Source of the DNA: an uncultured Oscillospiraceae bacterium
GTDB taxonomy: Bacteria; Bacillota_A; Clostridia; Oscillospirales; Oscillospiraceae
DNA length: 21,617 bases
NCBI GenBank assembly: GCA_944387755.1
Contig: CALXGC010000142.1
Location: 1-21,617 of the forward strand
Reading direction: 5' to 3'
Every line of letters starts with the position of its first letter. Position 1 is the first letter of the stretch. The notes under the pieces were generated by a model, which was given only the letters and a program-made list of their open reading frames with translations, did not search any database and had not been told where the DNA came from. Below are positions 1-7,506 of this stretch, in pieces. The position numbers and the translations under genes were made by a program.

Positions 1-139
1 TAAAATACAAAAATGCTTCCCGCAAGGCATGATAGACTATTTAGCTCAGCCCTTAAAAGTTAGGGGTTGCTATTTAGTGAAACCGACGGAGTTTGGGCCA
101 TCACTACTTATCCTGAAAAGGGACCGGGCGGGGAAACCG
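1..139. other. Unassigned, more AT-rich sequence upstream of smc
   Basis: No gene with a plausible start, ribosome site and coding bias is visible here. The base composition is less GC-rich than the genes that follow. An 8-base direct repeat (CTATTTAG) occurs near 38 and again near 71. A typical neighbour here would be rnc (RNase III), but no end of it can be recognised. This is probably the intergenic space before the smc promoter. Confidence 0.4.
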
Positions 140-168
140 TTGCAATTCCGGCGGGGGTCTGCTATAAT
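140..168 (+). promoter_or_regulatory. Sigma-A type promoter for the smc operon
   Basis: A -35 box TTGCAA (140-145) is followed after exactly 17 bases by a perfect -10 box TATAAT (163-168). Transcription would start near 175, giving a leader of about 50 bases before the smc start chosen here. No other promoter of this quality is seen before the rph region, so it probably drives smc, the transposase, the zinc-ribbon gene, ftsY and the small membrane protein. Confidence 0.7.
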
Positions 169-212
169 TATAATCTATTTTTGTGCCCATTTTTCATTGG
201 AAACACAGATAC

Positions 213-218
213 GAGGTG
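213..218 (+). promoter_or_regulatory. Ribosome binding site that fixes a TTG start for smc
   Basis: GAGGTG lies 6 bases before the TTG codon at 225. The reading frame is open from a GTG at 183, but that codon has no Shine-Dalgarno sequence. The extra N-terminal residues it would add do not resemble the family, whose first strand normally begins with Met-Xaa-Leu-Lys-Ala-Leu. Confidence 0.75.
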
Positions 219-224
219 TGTCGT

Positions 225-3200
225 TTGCATTTATTGAAAGCGCTGGAAATTCAGGGGTTCAAATCCTTCCCGGACAAGACGGTGCTGACCTTCGGCGAGG
301 ACGTCACCGCCATTGTGGGACCGAACGGGTCGGGCAAGTCCAACATCGCGGACGCCATCCGCTGGGTGATGGGGGAGCAGTCCACCCGCACCCTCCGGGG
401 CGGAAAGATGGAGGACGTGATCTTCGGCGGCACACAGCAGCGCCGGCAGACCGGTTACGCGGAGGTCTCCCTGGTGCTGGACAACGCCGCCCACCTGTTT
501 TCCCTGGAGGAGAGCGAGGTCATGGTGACGCGGCGCTACTACCGCTCCGGGGAGAGCGAGTACTACATCAACCGCCGCTCCGTGCGGCTGAGGGACGTCA
601 ACGAGCTGTTTATGGACACCGGCCTGGGCCGGGAGGGCTACTCCATGATTGGGCAGGGCCGGATTGACGAAATTCTCTCCCAGAAGTCGGCGGACCGCCG
701 GGAGGTCTTTGAGGAGGCGGCGGGCATCTCCCGCTTCCGCCACAGAAAAGAGGAGGCTGAGCGCCGTCTGGAGCGCACGGATGAAAATCTGCTGCGGATC
801 AACGATAAAATTGCCGAGCTGGAGCTTCAGGTGGAGCCCCTTCGGGAGCAGAGCGAGAAGGCGAAGAGCTTTCTGCTGCTGCGGGACGAGCTGCGGGGGC
901 TGGAGATCTCCGTGTGGCTGGACAATCTGGAGCGCATCCGCGCGGGCAGCGCCAAGCTGGAGGCCGACTGGGCGGAGGCGGTCCGCCAGAAGGAGGAGAC
1001 CGAGCGGGCTGTGGAGGAGCGCTTCAGCCGGGCGGAGGCCCTCTCAGAGCAGATGCGGGCCAAGGAGGTGGAGGCGGACCAGCTCCGCTTTACCGCCCAG
1101 AGCCGGGAGGCCGACATCCGGGAGCTGGAGTCGGCTGTGGCGGTGCTGAAGAGCAATATTCTGCACAACCAGGAGAGCACCGCCCGCCTCCGGGAGGAGC
1201 TGGAGCAGCGGGAGGGGCGTCAGGACAGCCTGTCCAATCAGATTGCCGAGCGCTCCGCGCGTCTGGAGGAGATTGAGGAACAGGTCTCCGCCGCCCGCGC
1301 CCAGGCGGAGGCCCAGAACCGCCAGGCCCAGGAGGCGCTGCGCTCCGCCGGGGTGCTGGCGCGGGAGCTGGAGGCGCTGCGGGGACAGGAGGCGCTGAAG
1401 ACCGCCGGCGCCCACCAGGCCAAGTCTCTGCTCTCCGCCCTGGCCGCCGCCGCCCAGGAGGTGCTGGACCGGGACGGAGCCGTCCGGCAGGCGCTCAGCG
1501 CCCTGGAGGGGCAGCTGGAAACCGCCCGCGGGGAGGAACAGGCGGCGGCCCGGAAGCTGAAGGAGGCCGGGGAGGAGCGGGACCGGGCGAAAAACGTCAT
1601 CTCCGGCTATGCCCTGCGCCTGGAGAGCCGGAAAAAGAAGGCGGAACAGGTCCGGGAGCGCCATGTCCGCCTCCAGATGGACGGGAACGCCCTGACCGCC
1701 CGCATAAAAATGCTGGCCGAGATGGAGAAGCTCCACGAGGGCTACTCCAAGGCGGTGAAGCTGGTGATGGGGGAGGCCGGCCGGGGCGGCCTGCGGCACA
1801 TCCACGGCCCGGTGGCGGGCCTGCTCCATGTGCCGGACCAGTACACCGTGGCCATCGAGACCGCCCTGGGGGGTGCCATGCAGAATCTGGTGGTGGACCG
1901 GGAGGAGGACGGCAAGGCCGTCATCCAGTACTTAAAGCGCCGGGACGCCGGCCGGGCAACCATCCTGCCCCTGAGCTCTATCCGGCCCTATGCGCTGCGG
2001 GAGGCGGGCAGCCTCTCCAGAGAGCCGGGCTTTGTGGGGGTGGCCGACCAATTGGTGCGGTTTGAACCCCAGTACCGGAACGTGTTCTCCAACCTGCTGG
2101 GCCGGGTGGCGGTGATGGAGGACCTGGACGCGGCCATCGCCGCCGCCAGGAAGTACGGCTATCAATTCCGCATTGTCACCCTGGACGGCCAGGTATTGAA
2201 CCCCGGCGGCTCCATGACCGGCGGCTCCGCCAGCCGGAGCGCCGGCATTCTCAGCCGCGCCAACGAGCTGGAGCGGCTGAACGCCCAGGCTCAGGACCTG
2301 CAGGTCCAGCTGGACCAGGCGGCCAGAGAGCTGGAGGCCGCCGACCGGGAGGCCCAGGCGGCCTCCTATGCGCTGGAGACCGCCCAGGGGGAGCTGCGCC
2401 AGTGGGAGGACGCCATTTTAAAGGTCCAGGGGGAGCTGAACCTGTGCCGGAGCGTCCTCCGGGATTTGGAGCGGCAGCGGGAGAACCAGAAGGCGGAGCT
2501 GGAGCAGCTGAAGCTCCGCGCCGGGGAGATTGAGCGGGATACCCAGGGCGCCCGCGCCCGTATCCGGGAGCTGGAGGGGGAGGCCGCCGCCCTGAAGAGC
2601 GAGGCGGAGGGCAAGGCCCAGGGACAAAGCGACCTTCAGGAGCGCTCCCTGGAGCTGACCCAGGCGCTCTCCGCGCTCAACGCCAGCCTGGCTGCCCTGG
2701 AGGCGGAGCGGGACGCCACCCGCCGCGCCCTGGAGGAGCTGGAGGCCCTGCGCAGCGACATCGCCGGGGACCAGGCGCACAGCCGGGCGCTCATCGGCGG
2801 CTATGAGGAGAAAAACGCCGCTTTTGCCCAGGAAATCAGGGAGAAAGAGGCTGATTTAGAGCGCTTGCGCCGGGAAAACCAGGAGAGAAGCCAGGCGGTC
2901 GCCCGGCTGAATCAGGAGAAGCTGGCTCTGGAGGGAGAGCGGGTACAGGCCACCAGGGAGGGCCAGGAGAAAAATAGGGAGCTGCTGGCCATCAGCGGAG
3001 AGGCCTCCCGCCTGGAGCAGAAAAAGATGGCCGCCTCCCTGGAGGAGAAACAGATTCTGGACAAGCTGTGGGAGAACTATGAGCTCTCCCATGAGGCGGC
3101 CAAGCTCCAGCGGGTGGAGATTGCGTCGCTCCCCAAGGCGGGACGCCGCATCGGAGAGCTGAAAAAGAAGATCTCCGCGCTGGGCAATGTGAACGTGGGC

Positions 3201-3800
3201 GCCATCGAAGAATTCCAGCGCGTCAACCAGCGCTATACCTACCTCACCGGCCAGCGGGACGACGTGGAGACGGCAAAGAAAGAGCTGGAGGGAATCATCG
3301 CCCAGATCACCGGGGAGATGAAGACCATTTTCAGCCGGGAATTCCAGAACATCAACGCCGCCTTCCAGGAGACCTTCCGGGAGCTCTTCGGAGGCGGACA
3401 GGCCCGCCTGGAGCTGGAGGACCCGGAGGATATTCTCAACTGCGGCATCGAAATTAAAGTACAGCCCCCCGGAAAGGCCCTGAAGGTGCTCTCCCTTCTC
3501 TCCGGCGGCGAGAAGGCCTTTGTGGCCATCGCCCTCTACTTCGCCATCCTGAAGGTGCGTCCTACCCCCTTCGTGGTTATGGATGAGATTGAGGCCGCCC
3601 TGGACGACAACAACGTCATTCGCTTCGCCCGCTATATGCGCTCCATGTCCGCCAAAACCCAGTTTATCGTCATCACCCACCGCCGGGGCACCATGGAGGA
3701 GGCCGACGTCCTCTACGGCGTCACCATGCAGGAGCAGGGCGTGTCCCGGATGCTGACCATCAACCTCAATGACGCGGAACGGGAATTGAAAATACGGTGA
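225..3800 (+). CDS. smc: Chromosome segregation/condensation ATPase SMC
   Basis: This is the core ATPase of the bacterial condensin. It forms a homodimer that works with ScpA and ScpB to extrude DNA loops from origins and help segregate chromosomes. From the TTG start it has 1191 residues, close to the usual 1180-1190. Visible parts in order: N-terminal head with Walker A GPNGSGKS (residues 32-39); a long coiled coil rich in Glu, Arg, Ala and Leu; a globular hinge at about 520-680 with the Gly-rich stretch NPGGSMTGGS; the returning coiled coil; and the C-terminal head with signature LSGGEK (1092-1097) and Walker B VVMDE (1117-1121). The stop codon is part of the ribosome site of the next gene, so the two are translationally linked. 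In many Firmicutes smc is followed directly by ftsY; here two small genes intervene. Identification is secure; only the start codon is a choice. Confidence 0.97.
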   Translation: MHLLKALEIQGFKSFPDKTVLTFGEDVTAIVGPNGSGKSNIADAIRWVMGEQSTRTLRGGKMEDVIFGGTQQRRQTGYAEVSLVLDNAAHLFSLEESEVMVTRRYYRSGESEYYINRRSVRLRDVNELFMDTGLGREGYSMIGQGRIDEILSQKSADRREVFEEAAGISRFRHRKEEAERRLERTDENLLRINDKIAELELQVEPLREQSEKAKSFLLLRDELRGLEISVWLDNLERIRAGSAKLEADWAEAVRQKEETERAVEERFSRAEALSEQMRAKEVEADQLRFTAQSREADIRELESAVAVLKSNILHNQESTARLREELEQREGRQDSLSNQIAERSARLEEIEEQVSAARAQAEAQNRQAQEALRSAGVLARELEALRGQEALKTAGAHQAKSLLSALAAAAQEVLDRDGAVRQALSALEGQLETARGEEQAAARKLKEAGEERDRAKNVISGYALRLESRKKKAEQVRERHVRLQMDGNALTARIKMLAEMEKLHEGYSKAVKLVMGEAGRGGLRHIHGPVAGLLHVPDQYTVAIETALGGAMQNLVVDREEDGKAVIQYLKRRDAGRATILPLSSIRPYALREAGSLSREPGFVGVADQLVRFEPQYRNVFSNLLGRVAVMEDLDAAIAAARKYGYQFRIVTLDGQVLNPGGSMTGGSASRSAGILSRANELERLNAQAQDLQVQLDQAARELEAADREAQAASYALETAQGELRQWEDAILKVQGELNLCRSVLRDLERQRENQKAELEQLKLRAGEIERDTQGARARIRELEGEAAALKSEAEGKAQGQSDLQERSLELTQALSALNASLAALEAERDATRRALEELEALRSDIAGDQAHSRALIGGYEEKNAAFAQEIREKEADLERLRRENQERSQAVARLNQEKLALEGERVQATREGQEKNRELLAISGEASRLEQKKMAASLEEKQILDKLWENYELSHEAAKLQRVEIASLPKAGRRIGELKKKISALGNVNVGAIEEFQRVNQRYTYLTGQRDDVETAKKELEGIIAQITGEMKTIFSREFQNINAAFQETFRELFGGGQARLELEDPEDILNCGIEIKVQPPGKALKVLSLLSGGEKAFVAIALYFAILKVRPTPFVVMDEIEAALDDNNVIRFARYMRSMSAKTQFIVITHRRGTMEEADVLYGVTMQEQGVSRMLTINLNDAERELKIR

Positions 3801-3809
3801 GGGGCTGTT

Positions 3810-4349
3810 ATGGAGTACACAAAAAGAAAACATATCCGTCTGAAGGACTATGATTACAGCCAGGCGGGGGTGTATTTTATAACCATATGTACCCAGGGAA
3901 GACAGGAGATATTGTCGGAAATTGACGCGCCATGTGACGATGACACAGAAACTGTAGGGCGGGGGCTTGCCCCCGCCGCCGTTCGGCTGACGGATTGCGG
4001 CCGATTGGTGGAACACGAATTGATCGCTCTGACGGAACGGTATCCATCGGTCACGATTGAAAAATATGTGATTATGCCCAATCATTTTCACGGATTGATT
4101 TGCCTTGGGGAAACGGCGGGGGCAAGCCCCCGCCCTACATTGATGCAGGTCCTGGGCGCGTTCAAGTCTTTGACTACGCGCCATTGGAACGCGAAGGCCG
4201 GGCAATCAGGGAGTTCCCTCTGGCAATCCGGGTACCATGAGCATGTGATCCGCGACGAAAACGACTTTCTCCGCCACTGGACCTATATCGACGACAACCC
4301 CCGAAAATGGCGCGGCGATGAGTATTATCAACCGGGAGGCCCGCAATGA
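3810..4349 (+). CDS. REP-associated tyrosine transposase (IS200-like Y1/HUH family)
   Basis: This 179-residue protein belongs to the Y1 transposase family often called RAYT, single-strand DNA nickases that act on REP palindromes. The HUH metal motif is His92-Phe-His94 within IMPNHFHG. The nucleophile is probably Tyr159 in TYIDDNP, by position relative to the E. coli enzyme. The start is supported by GAGGGG (3799-3804), which overlaps the smc stop, with a 5-base spacer; the end overlaps the next gene as ATGA. Codon use is more AT-rich than the neighbours (for example ATA, TTG and ATT codons), which suggests transfer. Two inverted copies of a REP-like palindrome are read through in frame, encoding about residues 49-56 and 102-110, in loops before the HUH strand and before the following helix. 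Both catalytic motifs are intact, so the enzyme may be active. Whether it moves DNA or is domesticated cannot be told from one copy. Confidence 0.88.
   Translation: MEYTKRKHIRLKDYDYSQAGVYFITICTQGRQEILSEIDAPCDDDTETVGRGLAPAAVRLTDCGRLVEHELIALTERYPSVTIEKYVIMPNHFHGLICLGETAGASPRPTLMQVLGAFKSLTTRHWNAKAGQSGSSLWQSGYHEHVIRDENDFLRHWTYIDDNPRKWRGDEYYQPGGPQ
3954..3977 (+). repeat. REP-like palindrome, copy 1, inside the transposase gene
   Basis: The sequence begins GTAG, followed by arms GGCGGGGGC and GCCCCCGCC around a TT centre. It is exactly repeated at 7503-7526 and, inverted, at 4115-4138. It is translated in frame as part of the transposase (Val-Gly-Arg-Gly-Leu-Ala-Pro-Ala). There is no T-run after it, so it is not a normal intrinsic terminator. 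Confidence 0.85.
4115..4138 (-). repeat. REP-like palindrome, copy 2, inverted, inside the transposase gene
   Basis: This is the exact reverse complement of copy 1 over 24 bases, starting 137 bases after copy 1 ends. Here the centre reads AA on the + strand and the element ends CTAC. It encodes about Thr-Ala-Gly-Ala-Ser-Pro-Arg-Pro-Thr (102-110). Copies 1 and 2 could pair with each other in the mRNA as a 24-base stem, or each could form its own hairpin. Confidence 0.85.
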
Positions 4350-4633
4350 ACGGAAAGAAAAAGAGTTCGGTTTTGTCTATTTTGGGACTGGCAGCGCTGC
4401 TGGTTGCCTGTGTCATTGGCGTGCAGGCGGTTTTTATCGGGCTTGGGATGGTCATCCCCAACGAGGCGCGGACGGAGGGAGACGCGTATCAGAGCCAGTC
4501 CGCTCCGGCGTCCGTCTCCGGGGCCACGGCCCAGGCCGCGCCCAGCTTCTGCCCCTTCTGTGGGGAGAGCCTGCCCTCCGCCTTCCAGTGGGGCCAGTTC
4601 TGTCCCTACTGCGGGGAACAGGTAAACGAATAA
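4346..4633 (+). CDS. Small membrane-anchored zinc-ribbon protein
   Basis: This is a 95-residue protein of unknown function. A Lys-rich N-terminus is followed by one hydrophobic segment (about 9-37), a Ser/Ala/Gln-rich linker, and a C-terminal zinc ribbon with CPFC (69-72) and CPYC (86-89), each followed by Gly-Glu. The start ATG overlaps the transposase stop (ATGA), with GGGAGG at 4334-4339 as ribosome site, so translation is coupled to the transposase. The paired CxxC knuckles suggest one bound zinc ion; short ribbons of this kind often fold as protein-interaction modules. The predicted topology (one signal-anchor helix) leaves it unclear on which side of the membrane the ribbon lies. No specific role can be assigned, and its place between smc and ftsY may be accidental. 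Confidence 0.75.
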   Translation: MNGKKKSSVLSILGLAALLVACVIGVQAVFIGLGMVIPNEARTEGDAYQSQSAPASVSGATAQAAPSFCPFCGESLPSAFQWGQFCPYCGEQVNE

Positions 4634-4703
4634 GAGCAGGGCGGGACGGCGTGCCCGGCGGTAACACCCTGCCGGACAGACATACAAAGAAAGGAATCAG
4701 AGC

Positions 4704-5573
4704 ATGGGATTTTTTGACAAATTAAAGAAAATCAATATCTTCGCCAATTTTGGTTCGGAGCTCACCGACGATTTCTATGACGAGCTGGAGGAGTCTCTGA
4801 TTTTAGCGGATACCGGGATGGACACCGCCCTGGAGCTGGTGGAGGAGCTGCGCCGCCGGGTGAAGGAGGAGCGCATCAAAACGGTGGAGGAGGCCCGCGC
4901 CTGTATGTGCCGGTGCATTGCCGAAGCCATGGACGCGGGGGATTCCGCCCTGAATCTGTCCACCCGGCCCTCTGTGGTGCTGTTCATCGGCGTAAACGGG
5001 GTGGGCAAGACCACGACCATCGGGAAAATCGGCTATCAGCTCCGGCAGGAACGGAAGAAGGTCCTGTTCTGCGCCGCCGATACCTTCCGGGCCGCCGCCG
5101 CCGAGCAGCTCACCATCTGGGCGGACCGGGCCGGGGCGGAGATTGTCAAGCAGCACGAGGGGGCCGACCCCGCCGCGGTGGTCTTCGACGGGGCCAGCGC
5201 CGCCAAGGCCCGGAATACCGACGTCGTTCTGGTGGATACGGCGGGCCGCCTCCACAACAAGCAGAACCTGATGAACGAGCTGAACAAAATTTCCAGGGTC
5301 ATCGACCGGGAGCTGCCCGGCTGCGCCAGAGAGACGCTGCTGGTGCTGGACGCCACCACGGGGCAGAACGGCCTCATCCAGGCCAAGCAGTTCAAGGAGG
5401 CCGCCGGCATTACCGGCATCGTCCTCACCAAGCTGGACGGCACCGCCAAGGGGGGCATCGCCATCGCCATTGCCAGGGAGCTGGGCGTCCCTGTGAAATA
5501 CGCCGGCGTGGGCGAGGGCGTGGACGACCTGAAGCCCTTTGACGCCCTGGAATTTGCGGAAGCTCTGATTTGA
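4704..5573 (+). CDS. ftsY: Signal recognition particle receptor FtsY
   Basis: This SRP GTPase docks the Ffh-ribosome complex at the membrane for co-translational insertion. At 289 residues it is a compact form: the N domain starts almost at once and the long acidic A domain of enterobacterial FtsY is absent, as is common in Firmicutes. Motifs seen are G1 GVNGVGKT (96-103), DTFRAAAAEQL just after it, G3 DTAGR (178-182), G4 TKLDGT (242-247) and the closing GVGEGVDDLKPF. AAGGAA at 4691-4696 precedes the ATG by 7 bases. It lies in the smc operon with no clear terminator between, which matches the known smc-ftsY linkage. Confidence 0.97.
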   Translation: MGFFDKLKKINIFANFGSELTDDFYDELEESLILADTGMDTALELVEELRRRVKEERIKTVEEARACMCRCIAEAMDAGDSALNLSTRPSVVLFIGVNGVGKTTTIGKIGYQLRQERKKVLFCAADTFRAAAAEQLTIWADRAGAEIVKQHEGADPAAVVFDGASAAKARNTDVVLVDTAGRLHNKQNLMNELNKISRVIDRELPGCARETLLVLDATTGQNGLIQAKQFKEAAGITGIVLTKLDGTAKGGIAIAIARELGVPVKYAGVGEGVDDLKPFDALEFAEALI

Positions 5574-5596
5574 CGGCGGAGCGGGGAGGAGATTAT

Positions 5597-5800
5597 ATGA
5601 CGCAGGAGCAGCTTTGCCTGGGATTTCTGGCGGCGTGGATTGTAATCTGGGGCTGGCTCCGGATTCAGTCCGGGAAGATCAAGCCGCGGGATTTTAAGTT
5701 CTGGGGCGATATGCCCCCCAATCAGAAGCAGGAGAATCAGCTGGGGCTGGGCGTGCTGGCCCTGCTGATCCTGGTGAACGTGCTCTTTTATATTTTTTAA
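5597..5800 (+). CDS. Small two-helix membrane protein, function unknown
   Basis: This 67-residue protein has two hydrophobic segments (about 4-20 and 46-66) joined by a basic, Trp- and Pro-containing loop with the sequence FWGDMPPNQKQENQ. The frame is open from a TTG at 5570 that overlaps the ftsY stop, but the ATG at 5597 is chosen because GGGAGGA lies just before it at a good distance. Being 23 bases behind ftsY, it is probably the last gene of that operon. I do not recognise the family. A role near the membrane is all that the sequence supports. Confidence 0.7.
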   Translation: MTQEQLCLGFLAAWIVIWGWLRIQSGKIKPRDFKFWGDMPPNQKQENQLGLGVLALLILVNVLFYIF

Positions 5801-5852
5801 GAAATTTCGGCGGGCTGTTTACACATTAGACAAACACTTCAGAGAAAATCTG

Positions 5853-5861
5853 TGGTACAAT
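5853..5861 (+). promoter_or_regulatory. Possible extended -10 promoter for the rph operon
   Basis: TGG followed by TACAAT (5856-5861) resembles an extended -10 element. No good -35 box is found at 16-18 bases. The surroundings (5801-5904) are more AT-rich than the genes. An 8-base inverted repeat, CGGGCTGT at 5811-5818 and ACAGCCCG at 5874-5881, brackets the site. This is the only promoter candidate before the seven-gene run that follows. Confidence 0.4.
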
Positions 5862-5904
5862 AAGAAAAATCAGACAGCCCGGCAGAAGAGAGGAAGCGGT
5901 ATCT

Positions 5905-6642
5905 ATGTCCCGTGCGGACGGAAGAACCAACGGCCAGCTCCGGCCGGTGGAGATCATTCCCAATATCAACAAGTTTGCGGAGGGCTCCTGCCTCATCCGC
6001 TGCGGCAATACCCATGTGCTGTGCACCGCCAGCGTGGAGGACAGGCCGCCCCGCCACGTCCCGGAGGGAGAGGGCTGGGTGACGGCGGAGTACTCCATGC
6101 TGCCCCGCGCCAACCGGGAGCGCTCCCGCCGGGACGTCTCCAAGCTGAAGCTCAGCGGCCGGAGCGCGGAGATTCAGCGCCTCATCGGCCGCTCGCTGCG
6201 CTCTGTGGTGGACCGGAAGAAGCTGGGCCCCTGGAACATCACCATCGACTGCGACGTGCTCCAGGGGGACGGCGGCACCCGCACCGCCTCCATCACCGGG
6301 GGCTATGTGGCCCTGGTGCTGGCCCTGCGGAAGATGGAGCGGATGGGACAGCTGAAGCAGTGGCCGGTGAGCAGCCCGGTTGCCGCCGTCTCGGCGGGGA
6401 TTGTGGGGGGCGTGCCCATGCTGGATCTGTGCTATGAGGAGGACTCCTCCGCCCAAGTGGATTTTAACTGCGTTATGGACGGACAGGGCCGCCTGATTGA
6501 GATTCAGGGCACCGGCGAGGGCCGGCCCTTCACCCTGGAGGAGCAGCGGAAGCTGGTGGAGCTGTGCGCTGTGGGCATTCAGGAGCTCCAGGCCCTGCAG
6601 AAAAAAGTTCTGGAGGAGGAAGCGTATGGCGCAGGCGTTTGA
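5905..6642 (+). CDS. rph: Ribonuclease PH
   Basis: RNase PH is a phosphorolytic 3'-to-5' exoribonuclease that trims tRNA 3' tails, releasing nucleoside diphosphates, and works as a hexamer ring. The 245-residue length fits the family. Visible signatures are RADGR at the N-terminus, GWVTAEYSMLPRA at about 59-71, GRSAEIQRLIGRSLR, and the active-site block DCDVLQGDGGTRTASITGG at about 115-133; the usual Ala of LQADGG is Gly here. DLCYEED and the GTGEGRPF turn follow. An AGAGGA ribosome site lies about 10 bases before the ATG. It opens an operon in the order rph, PQ-loop-like gene, rdgB-type gene, yhbY, nadD-yqeK, lcp, rsfS, and the rph-rdgB neighbourhood is common in Firmicutes. Confidence 0.96.
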   Translation: MSRADGRTNGQLRPVEIIPNINKFAEGSCLIRCGNTHVLCTASVEDRPPRHVPEGEGWVTAEYSMLPRANRERSRRDVSKLKLSGRSAEIQRLIGRSLRSVVDRKKLGPWNITIDCDVLQGDGGTRTASITGGYVALVLALRKMERMGQLKQWPVSSPVAAVSAGIVGGVPMLDLCYEEDSSAQVDFNCVMDGQGRLIEIQGTGEGRPFTLEEQRKLVELCAVGIQELQALQKKVLEEEAYGAGV

Positions 6643-6919
6643 GGCGCTGATGTTGATTTGCTTTGGCCTGTCCTGGCCGTTTAACATTGCGAAATCCCTG
6701 CGTTCCCGGACGGCGAAGGGGAAGAGCCTGCAATTTGAAATTCTGGTGGTTGTGGGCTATCTGTTCGGCATTGCGGGAAAGTTTATCGGCGGAAACGTCA
6801 CCTATGTGCTGGCAGTCTACGTTCTGGACGTGCTGATGGTGAGCACGGATATTGTTCTCACCTGCCGCAACCGCCGCCTGGACCGCCTGGCAGAAAAGAG
6901 AGAGGAGCGCGCAGTATGA
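6626..6919 (+). CDS. Small PQ-loop-like (SemiSWEET-type) membrane protein
   Basis: This 97-residue protein has three hydrophobic segments at about 3-19, 37-56 and 58-80, then a basic/acidic tail. The motif SWPFNIAKSLRSRTAKGKS after the first helix resembles the proline loop of the PQ-loop/SemiSWEET group, whose three-helix units dimerise to form small-solute transporters; the substrate here is unknown. The ATG at 6626 is chosen because GGAGGAGGA (6612-6620) stands directly before it and the upstream part of the frame is rph shadow. It overlaps the end of rph by 17 bases and its stop overlaps the next start as ATGA, so it is tightly coupled to both. The family call is from motif memory only. 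Confidence 0.7.
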   Translation: MAQAFEALMLICFGLSWPFNIAKSLRSRTAKGKSLQFEILVVVGYLFGIAGKFIGGNVTYVLAVYVLDVLMVSTDIVLTCRNRRLDRLAEKREERAV

Positions 6920-7506
6920 CAAAACTGGTGCTGGCCAGCAAAAATCAGAAGAAACTGAAAGAGATGAACGATATTTTGTCCCACCTGGGCATTGAGGTCT
7001 GCTCTGAGGCGGACGCCGGGGTGGACGTGGAGGTGGAGGAGACCGGAACCACCTTTGAAGAGAACTCCCTGCTGAAGGCGAAGGCCGTCATGGAGGCCAG
7101 CGGCCTGCCCGCCATCGCCGACGACTCCGGCCTGTGCGTGGACGCCCTCAACGGAGCGCCGGGGGTGTACTCCGCCCGCTACGGCGGCCCGGAGCTGGAC
7201 GACACAGGGCGGTACCGCCTGCTGTTGGAGAATATGCGGGGACAGATGCCCAGAACGGCCAAGTTCGTGTCGGTGATCACCTGCTGCTTCCCCAACGGAG
7301 ACGTGCTCTCCGCCCGGGGGGAGTGCGCCGGCACCATCGCCTTCGCCCCTATGGGAGAGGGCGGCTTCGGATACGACCCGGTCTTTTTCGTGCCGGGGCT
7401 GAAGAAGACCTTTGCCCAGCTCTCCCCAGAGGAGAAAAACGGCATCTCCCACCGGGGCAGGGCCCTGGAGGCCTTCCAGGCCAAGCTGGAGGAATACCTG
7501 AAGTAG
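6916..7506 (+). CDS. rdgB: XTP/dITP pyrophosphatase (RdgB/Ham1 family)
   Basis: This enzyme hydrolyses XTP, dITP and ITP to monophosphate and pyrophosphate and so keeps deaminated purines out of nucleic acids. The 196-residue length is typical. The family blocks are all present: SKNQKKLKEM near the N-terminus, TFEENSLLKAKA, the metal/nucleotide block ADDSGLCVDALNGAPGVYSA with RYGG, GEGGFGYDPVFF and SHRGRALEAF near the C-terminus. Translation starts in an ATGA overlap with the previous gene. The stop codon lies inside the third REP palindrome, so this element arrived at, or was tolerated exactly at, the gene end. In Bacillus the equivalent is ysnA, also beside rph. Confidence 0.95.
   Translation: MTKLVLASKNQKKLKEMNDILSHLGIEVCSEADAGVDVEVEETGTTFEENSLLKAKAVMEASGLPAIADDSGLCVDALNGAPGVYSARYGGPELDDTGRYRLLLENMRGQMPRTAKFVSVITCCFPNGDVLSARGECAGTIAFAPMGEGGFGYDPVFFVPGLKKTFAQLSPEEKNGISHRGRALEAFQAKLEEYLK

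Noticed and set aside
29..130. Possible tRNA-like piece (TTTAGCTCAG) upstream of smc
   Set aside because: Only the D-arm-like string is present; there is no paired acceptor, anticodon or TpsiC arm.
3954..3977. REP palindrome as an intrinsic terminator
   Set aside because: The stem is strong, but no T-run follows any of the three copies, and two lie within a coding frame.
4642..4651. Short sequence CGGGACGGCG shared by the gaps before ftsY (4642) and yhbY (7547)
   Set aside because: Only ten GC-rich bases agree and flanks diverge. In this base composition that can arise by chance, so it is not called as a repeat family.
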